NCBI RefSeq assembly: GCF_001540865.1
Contig: NC_033627.1
Coordinates: 7,686,918-7,750,917, forward strand
Origin: Ananas comosus
Taxonomy: Eukaryota > Streptophyta > Magnoliopsida > Poales > Bromeliaceae
DNA: 64,000 nucleotides
Direction: 5' to 3'
Shown here: in pieces, positions 1 to 9,976 of the stretch
Layout: every line of letters starts with the position of its first letter
How positions within the stretch are numbered: the stretch's first letter is position 1
Translations under genes and position numbers: made by a program
The notes under the pieces: generated by a model
Told to the model about the DNA's origin: nothing
Database searches by the model: none
What the model saw: the letters and a program-made list of their open reading frames with translations, nothing else

Positions 1-1308
1 ATTCGTGAGCTCGTAGCATACCTACAAGGTGGGGGGTGCTATCCGGAACCTTCGAGTTCCCTTCTATGTTTATGTCACTTCATTTTGACCATATTTGTAA
101 ATTCCATTCATGCATGTAGGGTAATGAACAAGTGATGGTTGGTTAAATCTCAATTGTATGCTTCTAACGTATTTGAACATATGAATTGCTATAGAACCCT
201 GTGAGTTGTACATGTTGAACCCTATACTTGTGTGAATGTGCGAATTGGACCATGACAATAGTAAATCAAGGTGACATTGACATTAGCGACGAGATTGGCA
301 TTGAAAAGACCATAGCTAGACAAAGTCTAAGTTACTGTGGCAAGTGTAGCCTAGAGAATGAGGTAAGTGACAAGTCAAGAACCCAATGGTTCATTTTGAC
401 ACTGAGGCGAGTGGCTAGTGTGGCTATATGTTCCCAAAGTGGGAATTGGATCATACTCACATGAGTCTTGGCTTGAGGGCGGTAGCTCCCCCTCAAGCGG
501 TGCGTTCCGGAACTGACACCATTGGGAGAGAGGTCCCAGAAGAAGGTCCCTCGGGTGGTAGAGCTTGGAGCCTCCCCGGATTTAGGGATTTTGGGATGTG
601 AGTCGGGGTAAACCAGGGGCACCCCGTGATGCTTGATTGGACAAAAGCCATGTGAACTTTACATTATGCATACATGTGTATCATACTTGAGATTATTTAT
701 CTACTGACTATCTTCTTGCAGGCATGGTATTAGAATATAGCATTACTGGGTTTGTTAATTCTATTTCCTTTGAATACTTATGCCTGAATAAACCTAGTGG
801 GTAAATCGGCGGGGTCGGCGGCCGAACCCATTGGGAACTTCGTTCTAGTTTTCATAACCACTAACCTTGCAGATCCGAGCGCGAGCGGGGCGGCGGAGGA
901 TCGAGGCAAGGGTTTAGCGCCGTAGCTAGCGGCCACTAGAGTTAATAGGCATTTCCCTATGTACTCAGCTTCAACTTTTGTATGTTGAATAGAGTGATGT
1001 AAACCATGTTTGGATAAATGTATAAGTGATGTAAATAAGAGAATGAATGGATGTAATAGTATTTGTATTTGGTTAAAATGTAATCAAATATGATATGTAT
1101 GGGTGTATGTTAGTATAGTAGTTAGAGTTTTCACTACTTTTGTTGTTGCTTGCCCTCGTGCAAGCGTTGTGCACTTATGTTCACTTTATGTTGAAATTCT
1201 CGATTGTACATGTTGTTGGTGCCTTGGGCGGATAGGGGAGGTGTTGTCCGTTCGGCGTCTGTCGACGTTGCTTGAATCCGACCAAATAGGCGGGGTCGGA
1301 GCGTGACA
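1..1308 (+). mobile_element. 3' part of a long Ty3/gypsy LTR
   Basis: The stretch ends GCGTGACA at 1308 and is followed by a primer binding site, so it is the 3' part of a 5' LTR whose start lies outside the window. It holds the modules seen in the other long LTRs here: a GTTCCGGAAC palindrome near 505, the AGTGGGT/ACCCACT-type hairpin near 790-830, and the terminal block with CCTTGGGCGGA near 1221. The reading frames in it are short and have no known domains. Assignment to the Tekay/Del chromovirus type is inferred from LTR length and ends, not from protein domains. Confidence 0.8.
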
Positions 1309-1315
1309 GATATAA

Positions 1316-1329
1316 TGGTATTAGAGCGG
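1316..1329 (+). other. primer binding site (tRNA-iMet type) and leader
   Basis: Seven bases after the LTR end, TGGTATTAGAGC matches the usual plant tRNA-iMet primer site TGGTATCAGAGC at 11 of 12 positions. The leader after it, to about 1400, resembles the leader after the LTR ending at 43574. That supports an LTR/internal boundary here. Confidence 0.75.
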
Positions 1330-1409
1330 TGAAAGCAAAGGGTCTAGGGTAGACTTAGGAGCCTTAGGATTGGAGGCCTTAGGGAGTTAGGAGATGTTAA
1401 CGTGGATTT

Positions 1410-1482
1410 GGTTATGCAGAAGCTAATTTGGGTCCACGGAGCCAAATTTGGTTATGCAGAAGCTAACGTGCGCGTCCACGGA
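1410..1482. repeat. tandem duplication of about 40 bp
   Basis: The block beginning TTTGGTTATGCAGAAGCTAA and ending in GTCCACGGAGCC occurs twice in a row with small differences. It lies where the leader of the first element meets the antisense PMD element, so it may mark that junction. Confidence 0.6.
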
Positions 1483-3493
1483 GCCCGCAGACGACTAATT
1501 TGGGTTACCTCGATTTTGACCGGTTTGGTCGGAATAGGGCTCTGTTCAGTAGTCAAAGAGAATACACTAGTTTTCTCTTGCGGAGCACCAGTCGAAGATG
1601 TATCTTCGTTTCTTGTTGCTGGAATTGTAACCGAAGGCACACCTTCGGCTCCTTTCTTTAAAATGTCAGCCAAAGAAGCGTCTTCGGCTTGTCGGAATTG
1701 CCTTTTAGCAACTGACTTACGCCGCTTCAAAGCCGGTGGAGGAGTAGATTGTGCAGTCTCAATCGGCCTTTTTTCTGAGGCTGAGACCGATGGAGAAGTT
1801 GGAATTGACTGCGAATAAAAGCGAAATAAGCATTGAACATAACCAGAAAAGAAAGAGTCTACAGAAAGGCAGAGTTAATTACAGAGGAATGAGGCGGGAT
1901 ATCAGAAATGTCTTCTGGTTCTTCTTTTGGAACATCAATATCGATTGGGGAGTCTCCGCTCGAAGCAGCGGCTGCATATAAGATAAAATAAGTCGTAGCT
2001 GTATTAAAGGAAAGATTATGAATAAATAGTAGTGACTAACCGAGCGGATGAATGGTTCTATGGAATGCGCGAAGCAGAGAAAGATCAAAGGTGCGGTCAG
2101 TGAACTGATCCCAAATAGTAGCTTAGCCGGCAAGAGCTACTCCTGTATAGTTCGGCTTGAAGCTTACTAATTTGAAGAAATGTCGAAGACGATTCCCTAT
2201 AGCCGAAATTTTGTCAGCTTCGGTTATGTTTTTGGTAGGAGGTCGATGATCGGCCGTGTTGGCCGTAAAAAATTTAGACGTAGCCGAAATCGACTGAACA
2301 AATCCAAATTGGCGCGCCACATACTGAGGGGTATAGACCTCAGTACTTGGTAGTAATTTTGAACACGATTTAAGCCCCACGTGAAGATCCCTCGGAGCTA
2401 AATAAGAATACCACACATCTGAATATTCACCGGCACGAGAAGAAGCCAGTTCACCCTGAATAGCCTCGAACCGAGCAAGGAACCAAGAGGAGCCGGTGAG
2501 GCGGTCAACAAAAGGAGCCCAAGAAATAGCTGAGTCAGGAGTTGGCTCATAAAAAACCTTGAAGTAAGTAATAAAATCAGAAGGTTGACCAGAAGTCATC
2601 GGCTGTGGACAGCCGAGAGCTAGCCCATAGGAATCAAATTAGGCGGCTGAAATTGGATTAAAAGGAGATTGGCTTAAAGTGGGAATATAAAATTGAAGAA
2701 ACATTTGTAAAAACCAAAAAACGCCACAACCAGAGCTGATGGTAATACCATCCCCAAAAGGTAGCGGTTTGATGGAATAAAAAATTTCTCTATAAACAAA
2801 GGCAAGAAAGTAAGGCCCTAGAGCTAGTTTATCGTCGTTAGACAATCCAACAGTGATAGGGACAAAATCACAATTGATCTTTTGCGAACGAGTGCAGAAG
2901 AGGTTGTGACACAACCAAAATAAGAGGAACGCTGTGTGTTCTTTCCTAGTAACAGGAGCAGGGGATTCACGCGCAAACTTACGAAGAAACTTGGAATAGG
3001 CCAAGTCATTGAGGTCAAGATGAGCTTCAAAATCAGATATGCCGTCAGGATTATAAGACATTGAAACAGTAACTCCATAAGAGCGTAAGCCAACAATGGC
3101 AGCCACATCAAGGAGAGTAGGAGTGAGAGGCCCTCTTTTGAAAAGAAAAACGTTAGAAACAGGGGACAAAAAAATATAGAGTGGCGGCTAAAAGAAGATT
3201 TCGGCTATAGGAGGGTGCCGAGATAATTCAATCACTTCATAAATACCTATTTCCCTCCAAAAGTCACCAAAGGCGACTTCTACCCTATCTAACCAGGCCA
3301 AATATGCTTCTAAAATGCTCAGCCAGGTTCTAAGACTCTTTCCTGTCGAAGCTGATGAGTACCAAGACTGTAGATGAATGACTTTCTTTAGAGGAAGTCC
3401 CTCACTAGAAAAAAGAGAGTTAGCACAGGATGGTTCGTCTATAAGAGAAGGACCTAATATAAACCGAGATGGAAGATTTGAGCATGGTGTAGT
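1452..3493 (-). pseudogene. plant mobile domain (PMD) protein, antisense ORF of a retroelement
   Basis: Read on the minus strand, one frame runs from 3493 to 2041 and encodes a plant mobile domain: FWREIGIYEVIELS near 3250-3210, then FLFKRGPLTPTLLDVAAIVG, HTAFLLFWLCHN, LGPYFLAFVYREIF, and YTPQYVARQFGF towards the end. The frame never shifts but carries three stops: TAG 3188-3190, TAA 2639-2641 and TAA 2123-2125. Two canonical GT-AG introns follow. Exon 1 ends at 2041 (donor GTTAGT), exon 2 is 1883-1971 with an acidic stretch (IDIDVPKEEPEDISDI), and exon 3 is 1808-1452 with a basic KRRKSVAKR. Exon phases agree. It is antisense to the retroelement whose 3' LTR starts at 4320. Antisense extra ORFs before the 3' LTR are known in Tat-lineage Ty3/gypsy elements, some of them PMD-like. 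As it stands the gene cannot give a full protein. Confidence 0.8.
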
Positions 3494-3528
3494 CTAGAGA
3501 AGAATGAGAAGGAAGAGGAGGAACCAAA

Positions 3529-3923
3529 GCCATTGTTCAGAAAAGAAGAGAAAAATAGAAGAGGCGAAAAGTGAAAAGAAAAGAGAGATGAAAAGAAAAG
3601 GCGAAAGGTAGAAGACAACAGAAGAAAGAAAGAGATGAGAAAGAGATTTCGTTGGAGAAGACGAAAAAAGAGTAAAAGAGATAGAAGAGACAAAAAGGAT
3701 GAGAAACTTGGGGAAGAAGAAAAGCNGCCATTGTTCAGAAAAGAAGAGAAAAATAGAAGAGGCGAAAAGTGAAAAGAAAAGAGAGATGAAAAGAAAAGGC
3801 GAAAGGTAGAAGACAACAGAAGAAAGAAAGAGATGAGAAAGAGATTTCGTTGGAGAAGACGAAAAAAGAGTAAAAGAGATAGAAGAGACAAAAAGGATGA
3901 GAAACTTGGGGAAGAAGAAAAGC
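3529..3923. repeat. identical 197-bp direct duplication around a single N
   Basis: Bases 3529-3725 and 3727-3923 read identical, with only N 3726 between them. The sequence is GA-rich. Identical copies meeting at one N are best explained by two contig ends that overlap but were joined without merging, so this is probably not in the genome. Serine/phenylalanine-rich frames on the other strand come only from the purine-rich base composition. Confidence 0.85.
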
Positions 3924-4319
3924 AGTCGTATTGAACCGTAACCTCGAAGCGAGTTCTGAGGTCGGTTATAATGATGAATAGACGGCGGCAATTAAGATGA
4001 CCCAGCTAATGCCGCATATAAGACAAAAGTAGAAAGCAAGATCGGGGCCGTAAAAAGAAAATAGACGGCCAAGATTAAACCGTACAGAAGATTACCTCTC
4101 AAATTACAGGTTATGTCAGGTACTCGAACAGAGAATTTGAATTTGATTGGATCGAGAACCACGCCTCGGATTGTGCTTGTTATTGAAGCGATTGCGGGAT
4201 TTTCGGCAACAGAAAATTGGGTGGTTGAGACGAAACCATACCGAGAATTTGAAAAGTAATCGCGCCTTAGGTTACGCCAGCTACTGAAGCGTTACTTCAG
4301 AAGCTACTGAGGGGGCAAT
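3924..4319 (+). mobile_element. non-coding 3' internal region of the PMD-bearing element
   Basis: There are no open frames with known domains. The stretch ends in the purine-rich run GAGGGGGCAATT just before the LTR start TGTTGAGCC at 4320, as expected for a polypurine tract and 3' LTR in plus orientation. Confidence 0.55.
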
Positions 4320-4546
4320 TGTTGAGCCAATTAGGCACGGACAGGTGGTAGACCGAAATTCCTTTCAAAAGGCATTAATTTGGCCGTACACCAGGAGCAC
4401 CGAAAAAGTTCTAAAAAAGAAAACCGTCGCGCCAATAGGAAGTTACAGCAACCGCTAGTAGTTGCGAGCGGTTCGATCGGCTGAAGTGGGTCCGGGATAT
4501 TAGGAAGTAGTGGTCGATAGTGTAATAACTGAATCAGGGGCAATCC

Positions 4547-4554
4547 TATAAATA
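4547..4554 (+). promoter_or_regulatory. TATA box of the LTR promoter
   Basis: TATAAATA lies about 230 bp into the LTR and is followed by AGGGC and a pyrimidine-rich region, the usual layout of an LTR promoter. This is inferred from motif and position only. Confidence 0.5.
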
Positions 4555-4717
4555 GGGCAATGATACCTTAAAAAGAGGTCTTTTCCCCTGTGAACAAAAG
4601 ACCACCTTTATTTTTCTGTAATTTTCTGCATTTTCTAGGAGTAGTCTACTTGTAATTTTACTGCTTTTCTCTAGGAGTAGTTCGCTAGAGTAGATCTCTG
4701 GAGTCTGTCTGCCCCAC

Positions 4718-7317
4718 TGTAATACACTGAACTTTAGCAAATTGCGAAGTTCGAGTGTGTGGAATGATAAGTGGAACTATCCTACATCTTCTAAAAGGCT
4801 TAGACAAGTTTTTGGACAAGTTAGATAAATGATTAAATGGCCGGAAGCAAGAAAGTGCATTACTAGCGAAATTTTGCATTGTGTACCGGTACAGCCATCA
4901 TCTTGTACCGGTACACAGTGGCAGATACGTGGCAGCAAGGCTAATTTGATAATTTCACCTCTCGTCCCTATCTATTTGACCCCAGCACGACTCCTGGAGC
5001 TTGGTGGAGGTTGCTAGAGCTCAGAGAAAGGTTCTTTCACCTTCTCCGCTTTCTTTCACTAGGGTTTCTCTCTTTTCGAGTAGGAATCGTCGTTTCGCAC
5101 CGATTTCGAGCCGATTTCACGCCCCGCTCGATGCTTGCTGTTTGGGTGGACTTGGGGCCAGGTTTTAAAGGGTGAAGTGAAGTGTTTTGGCAGTGTTCTT
5201 CATGTCTAAAGCAGGGAGTTGCTGAAAAAGAGTTTTAGAGAGGTATTTAGCTCAATTTCTCTCTAGTTTGTGGTTTAATGTCAGATTTTGACGCGTTTTG
5301 GTTTTGTTGCTTCCAACTGAGTTGGAGAAGGATTCCAGCAGCTAGAGAGGGGTTATCTAGCTGTGATTTCTCCATTTTAGTCCAGGAAAAATTTGCTTTG
5401 AAGCTTGAGAAAGGTAATGAGTTATTTATGATTCTATTTCGGAACGAAATGCGGTTTATTTGAGCAACTTGATGCAGTTTGGAATGATTTCTTCGCAGAA
5501 GGTTTTCGATTCATTTTACGTTAAATTGGTGACCTTGGGGGCTGGTTTAGAAGGTGTTTCAACTAGGGGTAAGCTGAAATTTCAATTAGAAAACTGATTT
5601 CGCAAGATTTCGGCTATATTAACTTGTATACAAGTATTTTGATGCCGTTTTGGTATTGTTCGCAGCAAGGGTGCAACTGACCTTTGGATCATCTTTGGTT
5701 GGCATTGGAGAGCTTTTAGAGGTTAATCTTGAGGTACTATAGTGAACAAAATCAGGGACTCAAGCTACTATTTTGTCCTAAATGAGTTTTGTGCCGAAAT
5801 TGGATATTTCGGTTGTAGTTTTGATGCGATTTTAATACTTGATTTTCAGCAGGTTCATGAACCAGTGAGCTGAATTGCGGAATTCATTTGGGCTGTATTG
5901 AGCTTAGTGATAGGTAGGTTTGATCTAACCAGAGCAAGTGAAGCTCCCCTATGTTCTATATATTACTATAGAATTTGTATAGTTTTGCGCTTTTGTGATT
6001 ATGTGATTGATAAAGGACTTGGAACATCATTGCCACAACGTTTGATATAATTGAAATAGAACCTCTAGGAAGTAGAGAGAACTCATGCATAAAAGTGTTT
6101 ATGTTTATATTTAGTTCAGCTGAGTAACTAATGGACATATCTATTATGCTCTTGTAAAGTAGATAACAATGACTTCCTTGTGACTATTGTGATAGTACCT
6201 TGATAGTGGAAAGTTTCTAATGCAATATGTAAATTAGTATTACTTTCATGTGCTTACTAATCTAGTGGATACTAGTTATTATCATTTTTCATTATATTGA
6301 GAATTCCGATCAATAGATCGAGAGTGAGAACGTAGCATACTATGTCATGATGATTGAGACATATTGGACTATGGACTTTGCTTGCTTGCCATTATGCTCA
6401 TTCGCACACGCTTGTGAGGGTAGCTCCCTACAAGCCGGCACTCCGGAGTTGGCCTACACGATAGATTGCTCGCCCGTGCGGGATTGGGTGCCGAAGTGGA
6501 TTGCCGTGGGGAGTGCATGCTACCACGGGGCCATTAGGCGCGGTGCAAGCTGAACTACCTTGTGTAGGTCCTTATGAATGAAATTAAAGTTCTAAATGAC
6601 AGTTGACAGTAACGAATGATTACCAGTTATAGTGTACAGTATTTACTTACATGTTCATGCTTATGTTCATGTTTATGTTTATGCTTACAGTAATTGCTAT
6701 GCTTTTATTATTCAGTTGATTCATTACTGTAGAAAGTATGATTACCTGTTAGCATTATAGATATATCATGCAATTACTGTTTTTGCTTTCATTCAGTACA
6801 TCATAAGCCTAGTGGTGTAATTCGCCGAGGCTGGCGGCTTACCCACTGGGAACTATTATTTAATAGTTCTCACGCCATTTTATTTTTATTGTTATTTTTA
6901 CAGAGCCACCTACAGGAGAGGCTAGGGATCGCGGCAAGGGAGTCGCGTCTAGCTAGACCTATATTGCTGTTTTACTAGGTGATCACCTTGCTATTTGTGC
7001 CACGGCCGAGGGTGATGTACCTGTGTATAGAGAGACTACCATTGTACATGTATTTTGAGTAGCCCTGTGATGTATATGAGTATTTGGAACCTGAGATTAT
7101 AGTTTTGATACTTCTCTATAATGTTGAGATTTTGAGTCGTATACTTTTTGTTCCTTTGATGATGGTATTATGACTAATACTTTGCTCTGATATCAGGATA
7201 GGATTCTTCTATGTATTCCTTCTATCGACATGTTTTCTTTATAGACGCCTTATATACTGCAGGTGTATGGCTCTGTGCACGTATCAGATATGCTTTCGCT
7301 GGTACCCAGGCGTGACA
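4718..7317 (+). mobile_element. solo LTR, 2.6 kb, target duplication cccac
   Basis: It starts TGTAATACACTG and ends CAGGCGTGACA. It is flanked by cccac at 4713-4717 and 7318-7322, a perfect 5-bp target duplication, and contains no internal coding region. It is therefore a solo LTR left by recombination between two LTRs. It contains two TGTACCGGTACA palindromes (4882, 4904), an ACTCCGGAGT palindrome near 6450, the 3' hairpin near 6808-6850 and a terminal CGTGACA. The copy at 52740-55235 (minus strand) is of the same sub-family. Confidence 0.9.
4882..4915. repeat. two TGTACCGGTACA palindromes
   Basis: Perfect 12-bp palindromes lie at 4882-4893 and 4904-4915, about 165 bp inside the LTR. The same motif forms a six-copy array in two other LTRs of this sub-family (50042-50205 and 54877-55039). 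Confidence 0.9.
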
Positions 7318-7801
7318 CCCACGGGCATCACTCTGCTGTAAACTATATATCCATCGCTGTACTCCCCATCAATCAATCAATAGAATCTCATTTCGGCTCT
7401 TCAAGCCGACCAAATCTCGTGTTGCTTTGGCCGTTCGGCTCTTCTTCCGGTTTAGGTTCCGGCCCACTCTGTGCATTCGGCTCATCCCAGTCGAACCGAT
7501 CTTACTGTAGAATTTTTCGAACCCGGCTCGCCCAATCCCTTGTCAGCCGAATCGCTTGACCTTCCGAAAGGCGCAAACTTCGAAGGTCACCCTTCGCAGC
7601 TGTTCTTCACCCCAACTCGCTTCCTGAGGAGTATCTTTGACCGGGTCAAAGGTCGGAAAATTTGGCTACCAACAACTATAGTTGGGCCTCTTCATGCAAT
7701 AATAATTACAGCAAATGAATTAAAATATATCAAATCAAATATTGAACTTAGATTTATATTTAGCTGTATTTGTGTCCGATGACAATTAAGTACAACCGAC
7801 C

Positions 7802-7905
7802 ATCCCTAGAGCAAGTGGCAAAGGGCTTGGTGGTTGGTATCCGAGACTCAAAGTCGAATCCTAATTTATTAATATTTCTAGCTAAATTTATTTTTAAATG
7901 AAATA
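7802..7905 (+). mobile_element. tRNA-derived SINE-like remnant
   Basis: TGGCAAAGGGCTTGG (7816-7830) resembles a pol III A box and AAGTCGAATCC (about 7851-7861) is a weakened B box (GGTTCGAATCC). A T/A-rich tail follows. Spacing suits a tRNA-related SINE. I recall similar units in monocot genomes, but no search was possible. Confidence 0.45.
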
Positions 7906-8024
7906 AAATGAAACAGAAAACGTATTACCTATCACTCAAATGACAATTAAGTACATCCAAACAAACCATGCATGTTACCGATAACGGCCTCCAAATCTCA
8001 GCTGTTTCCCCCATAGTTAGTTAA

Positions 8025-8530
8025 TTCGGATTCGGCAAAAATTCGGTACGGGTATAATTCGGATAAAATTTGTTTTTAAATTTTTAAATTCGTTGAAAAA
8101 TACGGCTAAAAAACGGGTTCGGTAATTATTCGGATACGTGATTTATACGGATATAATACGTTCACCAATTAAAAATTCGGGATAAAAAATTCGGCTATAT
8201 AATAAATATATAATAATTAATATACTATATATATATTCATTATAATTTTTATAATAGATTAAATATATCATATATTAATAATAAACATATATATATAATA
8301 CATAAAATATTATATATTAAAAATTGTAATAATAAATTCATGAAATTTTATAAATAAATATAAATACATAAATATTTATATATAAAATAAAATAATATAT
8401 ATAATAAATGAATATATTTATATAAATATAATATATATTATATTATATATATATATATATTATTATATATATATATATATATATAATATAGTAGATATAT
8501 ATAAATAATATATATATATATTATAGAAAT
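8025..8530. repeat. ATTCGG-rich segment followed by a very AT-rich block
   Basis: From 8025 to 8190 there are many short copies of ATTCGG and TACGG. From 8190 to 8530 the sequence is almost only A and T, with long ATATAT runs. No gene is visible. The first part resembles 9110-9300 in motif content, so the two may be the arms of one transposable element. Confidence 0.5.
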
Positions 8531-8799
8531 GAGCTCTTTTGAAAGTATCAACACATTCGTGCTTGTAAGTTTTAGGCGCTTCAGATTAAATATTGTGGTT
8601 AGGATATGTGGGCCCCCTACCAGGGTTAAAGTGGTGCTGTTAAATCAGTATCAATTCTAACGGTGTAAATGATGCAATTAGTGCGATCTAACGTAAAAAA
8701 TCTAGGAAAAAAAACACAAGACACATATGGATTGTGCTTTACCAACACCATAGCTGAACTACTATAAATATATATATTATATAAGCTTATATATCTAAG

Positions 8800-8800
<1 letters not shown>

Positions 8801-8827
<27 letters not shown>
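8801..8827. repeat. (AT)n microsatellite
   Basis: An uninterrupted AT dinucleotide run directly upstream of the hairpin block. Confidence 0.9.
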
Positions 8828-8830
<3 letters not shown>

Positions 8831-8831
<1 letters not shown>

Positions 8832-8880
8832 GTCCACTGTGGACCCCTCATGTGGTCCACGAGGCTAAAATAGCCTCGTG
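8831..8880. repeat. consecutive short perfect hairpins
   Basis: GGTCCACTGTGGACC (8831-8845), GTGGTCCAC (8852-8860) and the stem CACGAGGCTA/TAGCCTCGTG with a 3-base loop (8858-8880) follow one another. Such stacked palindromes are typical of sub-terminal transposon sequence. No repeat family was recognised. Confidence 0.7.
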
Positions 8881-8895
8881 AACTGCGCACCATCC

Positions 8896-9168
8896 ATGCT
8901 CCCAAAAGCCCCGCATTTTTACTGTTCAACTTCCACTTTTCCAGAACGGCATCGTGCGAGGAGATGGGATCCGCTGCCGCGGTCCTTGCTCCCGGCGCCG
9001 GCGAGGGCGGCGGAGGACGACGACGATGCGAGCGGCGACGAGAGCGGCGACAACGCGAGCGGCCACGAGAGCAGCGACGACACGAGCGGCGACGACGCGA
9101 CCCTCGGCCGCGAGTTCGTGACCGCGATCGCCGATTTTTTAGGCGAATTATTCACGAATCTCGAATAA
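8896..9168 (+). CDS. doubtful GC-rich ORF, 90 aa
   Basis: An ATG-started frame in an isolated GC-rich island gives a protein with an Asp/Ser/Gly-rich middle (DDASGDESGDNASGHESS) and the C-terminal stretch GREFVTAIADFLGELF. The GC-rich part ends abruptly at about 9135 in AT-rich sequence, and the frame stops soon after. It has no domain I recognise. It may be a captured gene fragment inside a transposable element, or chance. Treat it as unproven. Confidence 0.2.
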   Translation: MLPKAPHFYCSTSTFPERHRARRWDPLPRSLLPAPARAAEDDDDASGDESGDNASGHESSDDTSGDDATLGREFVTAIADFLGELFTNLE

Positions 9169-9390
9169 TTTACGAATAATAATTTTTGAGGAAGAAATCA
9201 CAGTTTTTTTTTTGAATTTTTCAGAAAAATACGAAAATTGCAGTTTAATTCGTATGTAAAAAAATCGCCGTTTAATTCGCGTATTAAACGCGAATTAAAT
9301 AAGTAAGGTTTCCCCCCACGTTCCGCCTCCTCTCCGCTGTCTACAGTGTAATAATTTCCATTTAATCCCTCTCATTCTTTCCCCAAACTG

Positions 9391-9507
9391 CTCCAAATTT
9401 CCCTTCTGTCTCTCTAATTCCTTCAATTGTCACTCTCTCAAAGACTCCAAATTTCCCTTCTGTCTCTCTAATTCCTTCAATTGTCACTCTCTCAAAGACT
9501 CCAAATT
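9391..9507 (+). repeat. 54-bp tandem duplication in the 5' leader of the Cmc1-like gene
   Basis: The unit beginning CTCCAAATTTCCCTTCTGTC is present at 9391-9444 and 9445-9498, identical, with a partial third copy to 9507. It is pyrimidine-rich and lies 110-225 bp upstream of the first ATG, probably in the 5' UTR or core promoter. Confidence 0.85.
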
Positions 9508-9616
9508 CTCCAATTCCCTTGAGAGACAGGACTGGTCCGTGCCCGCATCATCCTCCGCAATCCCTGTCTCAGAGCAATCTCATCATCGACGGGTTGCAGA
9601 TCGTCCAGTTGTTACT

Positions 9617-9976
9617 ATGCTCTGCTGCCCCCAAAGCCCTAGTTGCAGGATGAGCGGGCGCGGGCGACAACAGCGAGACGAAGAAGAAGTAGAGGAGAAG
9701 GCGGCGGAGGCGCATGTGGCCTCGGCGAGGTGCGGCGCGGCGTATCGGGCGCTGTGTGAGTGCCATGGGCGCGTCCGCGACCGGCTGCAGCGGAAGGTGT
9801 TGTGCCGGCACTTGAACCGCGCCCTGGCGGAATGCATGGTCTCGTCCTGTTGCCCCGAGGAGGCAGAGGCCGTGCGCGCCCTCTGCAGCAGCGCTGGCAC
9901 CTCCCTCAAGCGATCCCAGTGCGAACGTGCCCAGTTCGCCCTCGCCTTCTGCCTCTCGTCCCACCAACAGCAATAA
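9617..9976 (+). CDS. Cmc1-like twin CX9C mitochondrial protein
   Basis: A single open exon encodes 119 aa from the first in-frame ATG (9617). A second ATG at 9650 would give 108 aa and starts just before a basic, Glu-rich segment. Cysteine spacing defines the family: CX9C at residues 39-49 (CGAAYRALCEC), CX9C at 63-73 (CRHLNRALAEC), then C79, C90 and a third CX9C at 102-112 (CERAQFALAFC). CX9C proteins are imported by the Mia40/Erv1 oxidative relay into the mitochondrial intermembrane space. Cmc1-type members help assemble cytochrome c oxidase by stabilising Cox1-bound intermediates. Third-codon GC is very high, unlike the surrounding AT-rich DNA. The third motif makes the C-terminus longer than the animal CMC1 core. 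The family is well supported; the exact orthologue is not. Confidence 0.75.
   Translation: MLCCPQSPSCRMSGRGRQQRDEEEVEEKAAEAHVASARCGAAYRALCECHGRVRDRLQRKVLCRHLNRALAECMVSSCCPEEAEAVRALCSSAGTSLKRSQCERAQFALAFCLSSHQQQ

Larger units (their letters stand above)
4320..7674 (+). mobile_element. 3' LTR (about 750 bp) split by a nested solo LTR
   Basis: The LTR begins TGTTGAGCC at 4320 and ends GCTACCAACA at 7674, giving TGTTG/CAACA inverted ends. It is interrupted at 4718 by a 2.6-kb solo LTR. Without that insert and one copy of its target duplication it is about 750 bp. It belongs to a different family from the long LTRs and probably to the element that carries the antisense PMD gene. Confidence 0.6.

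Noticed and set aside
1316..1329. tRNA gene
   Set aside because: Only the 3' complement of tRNA-iMet is present, as expected for a retroelement primer site. There is no cloverleaf.
3454..3991. Long Ser/Phe/Leu-rich ORFs on the minus strand
   Set aside because: They are the complement of a purine-rich tract and run through the artificial duplication and its N.
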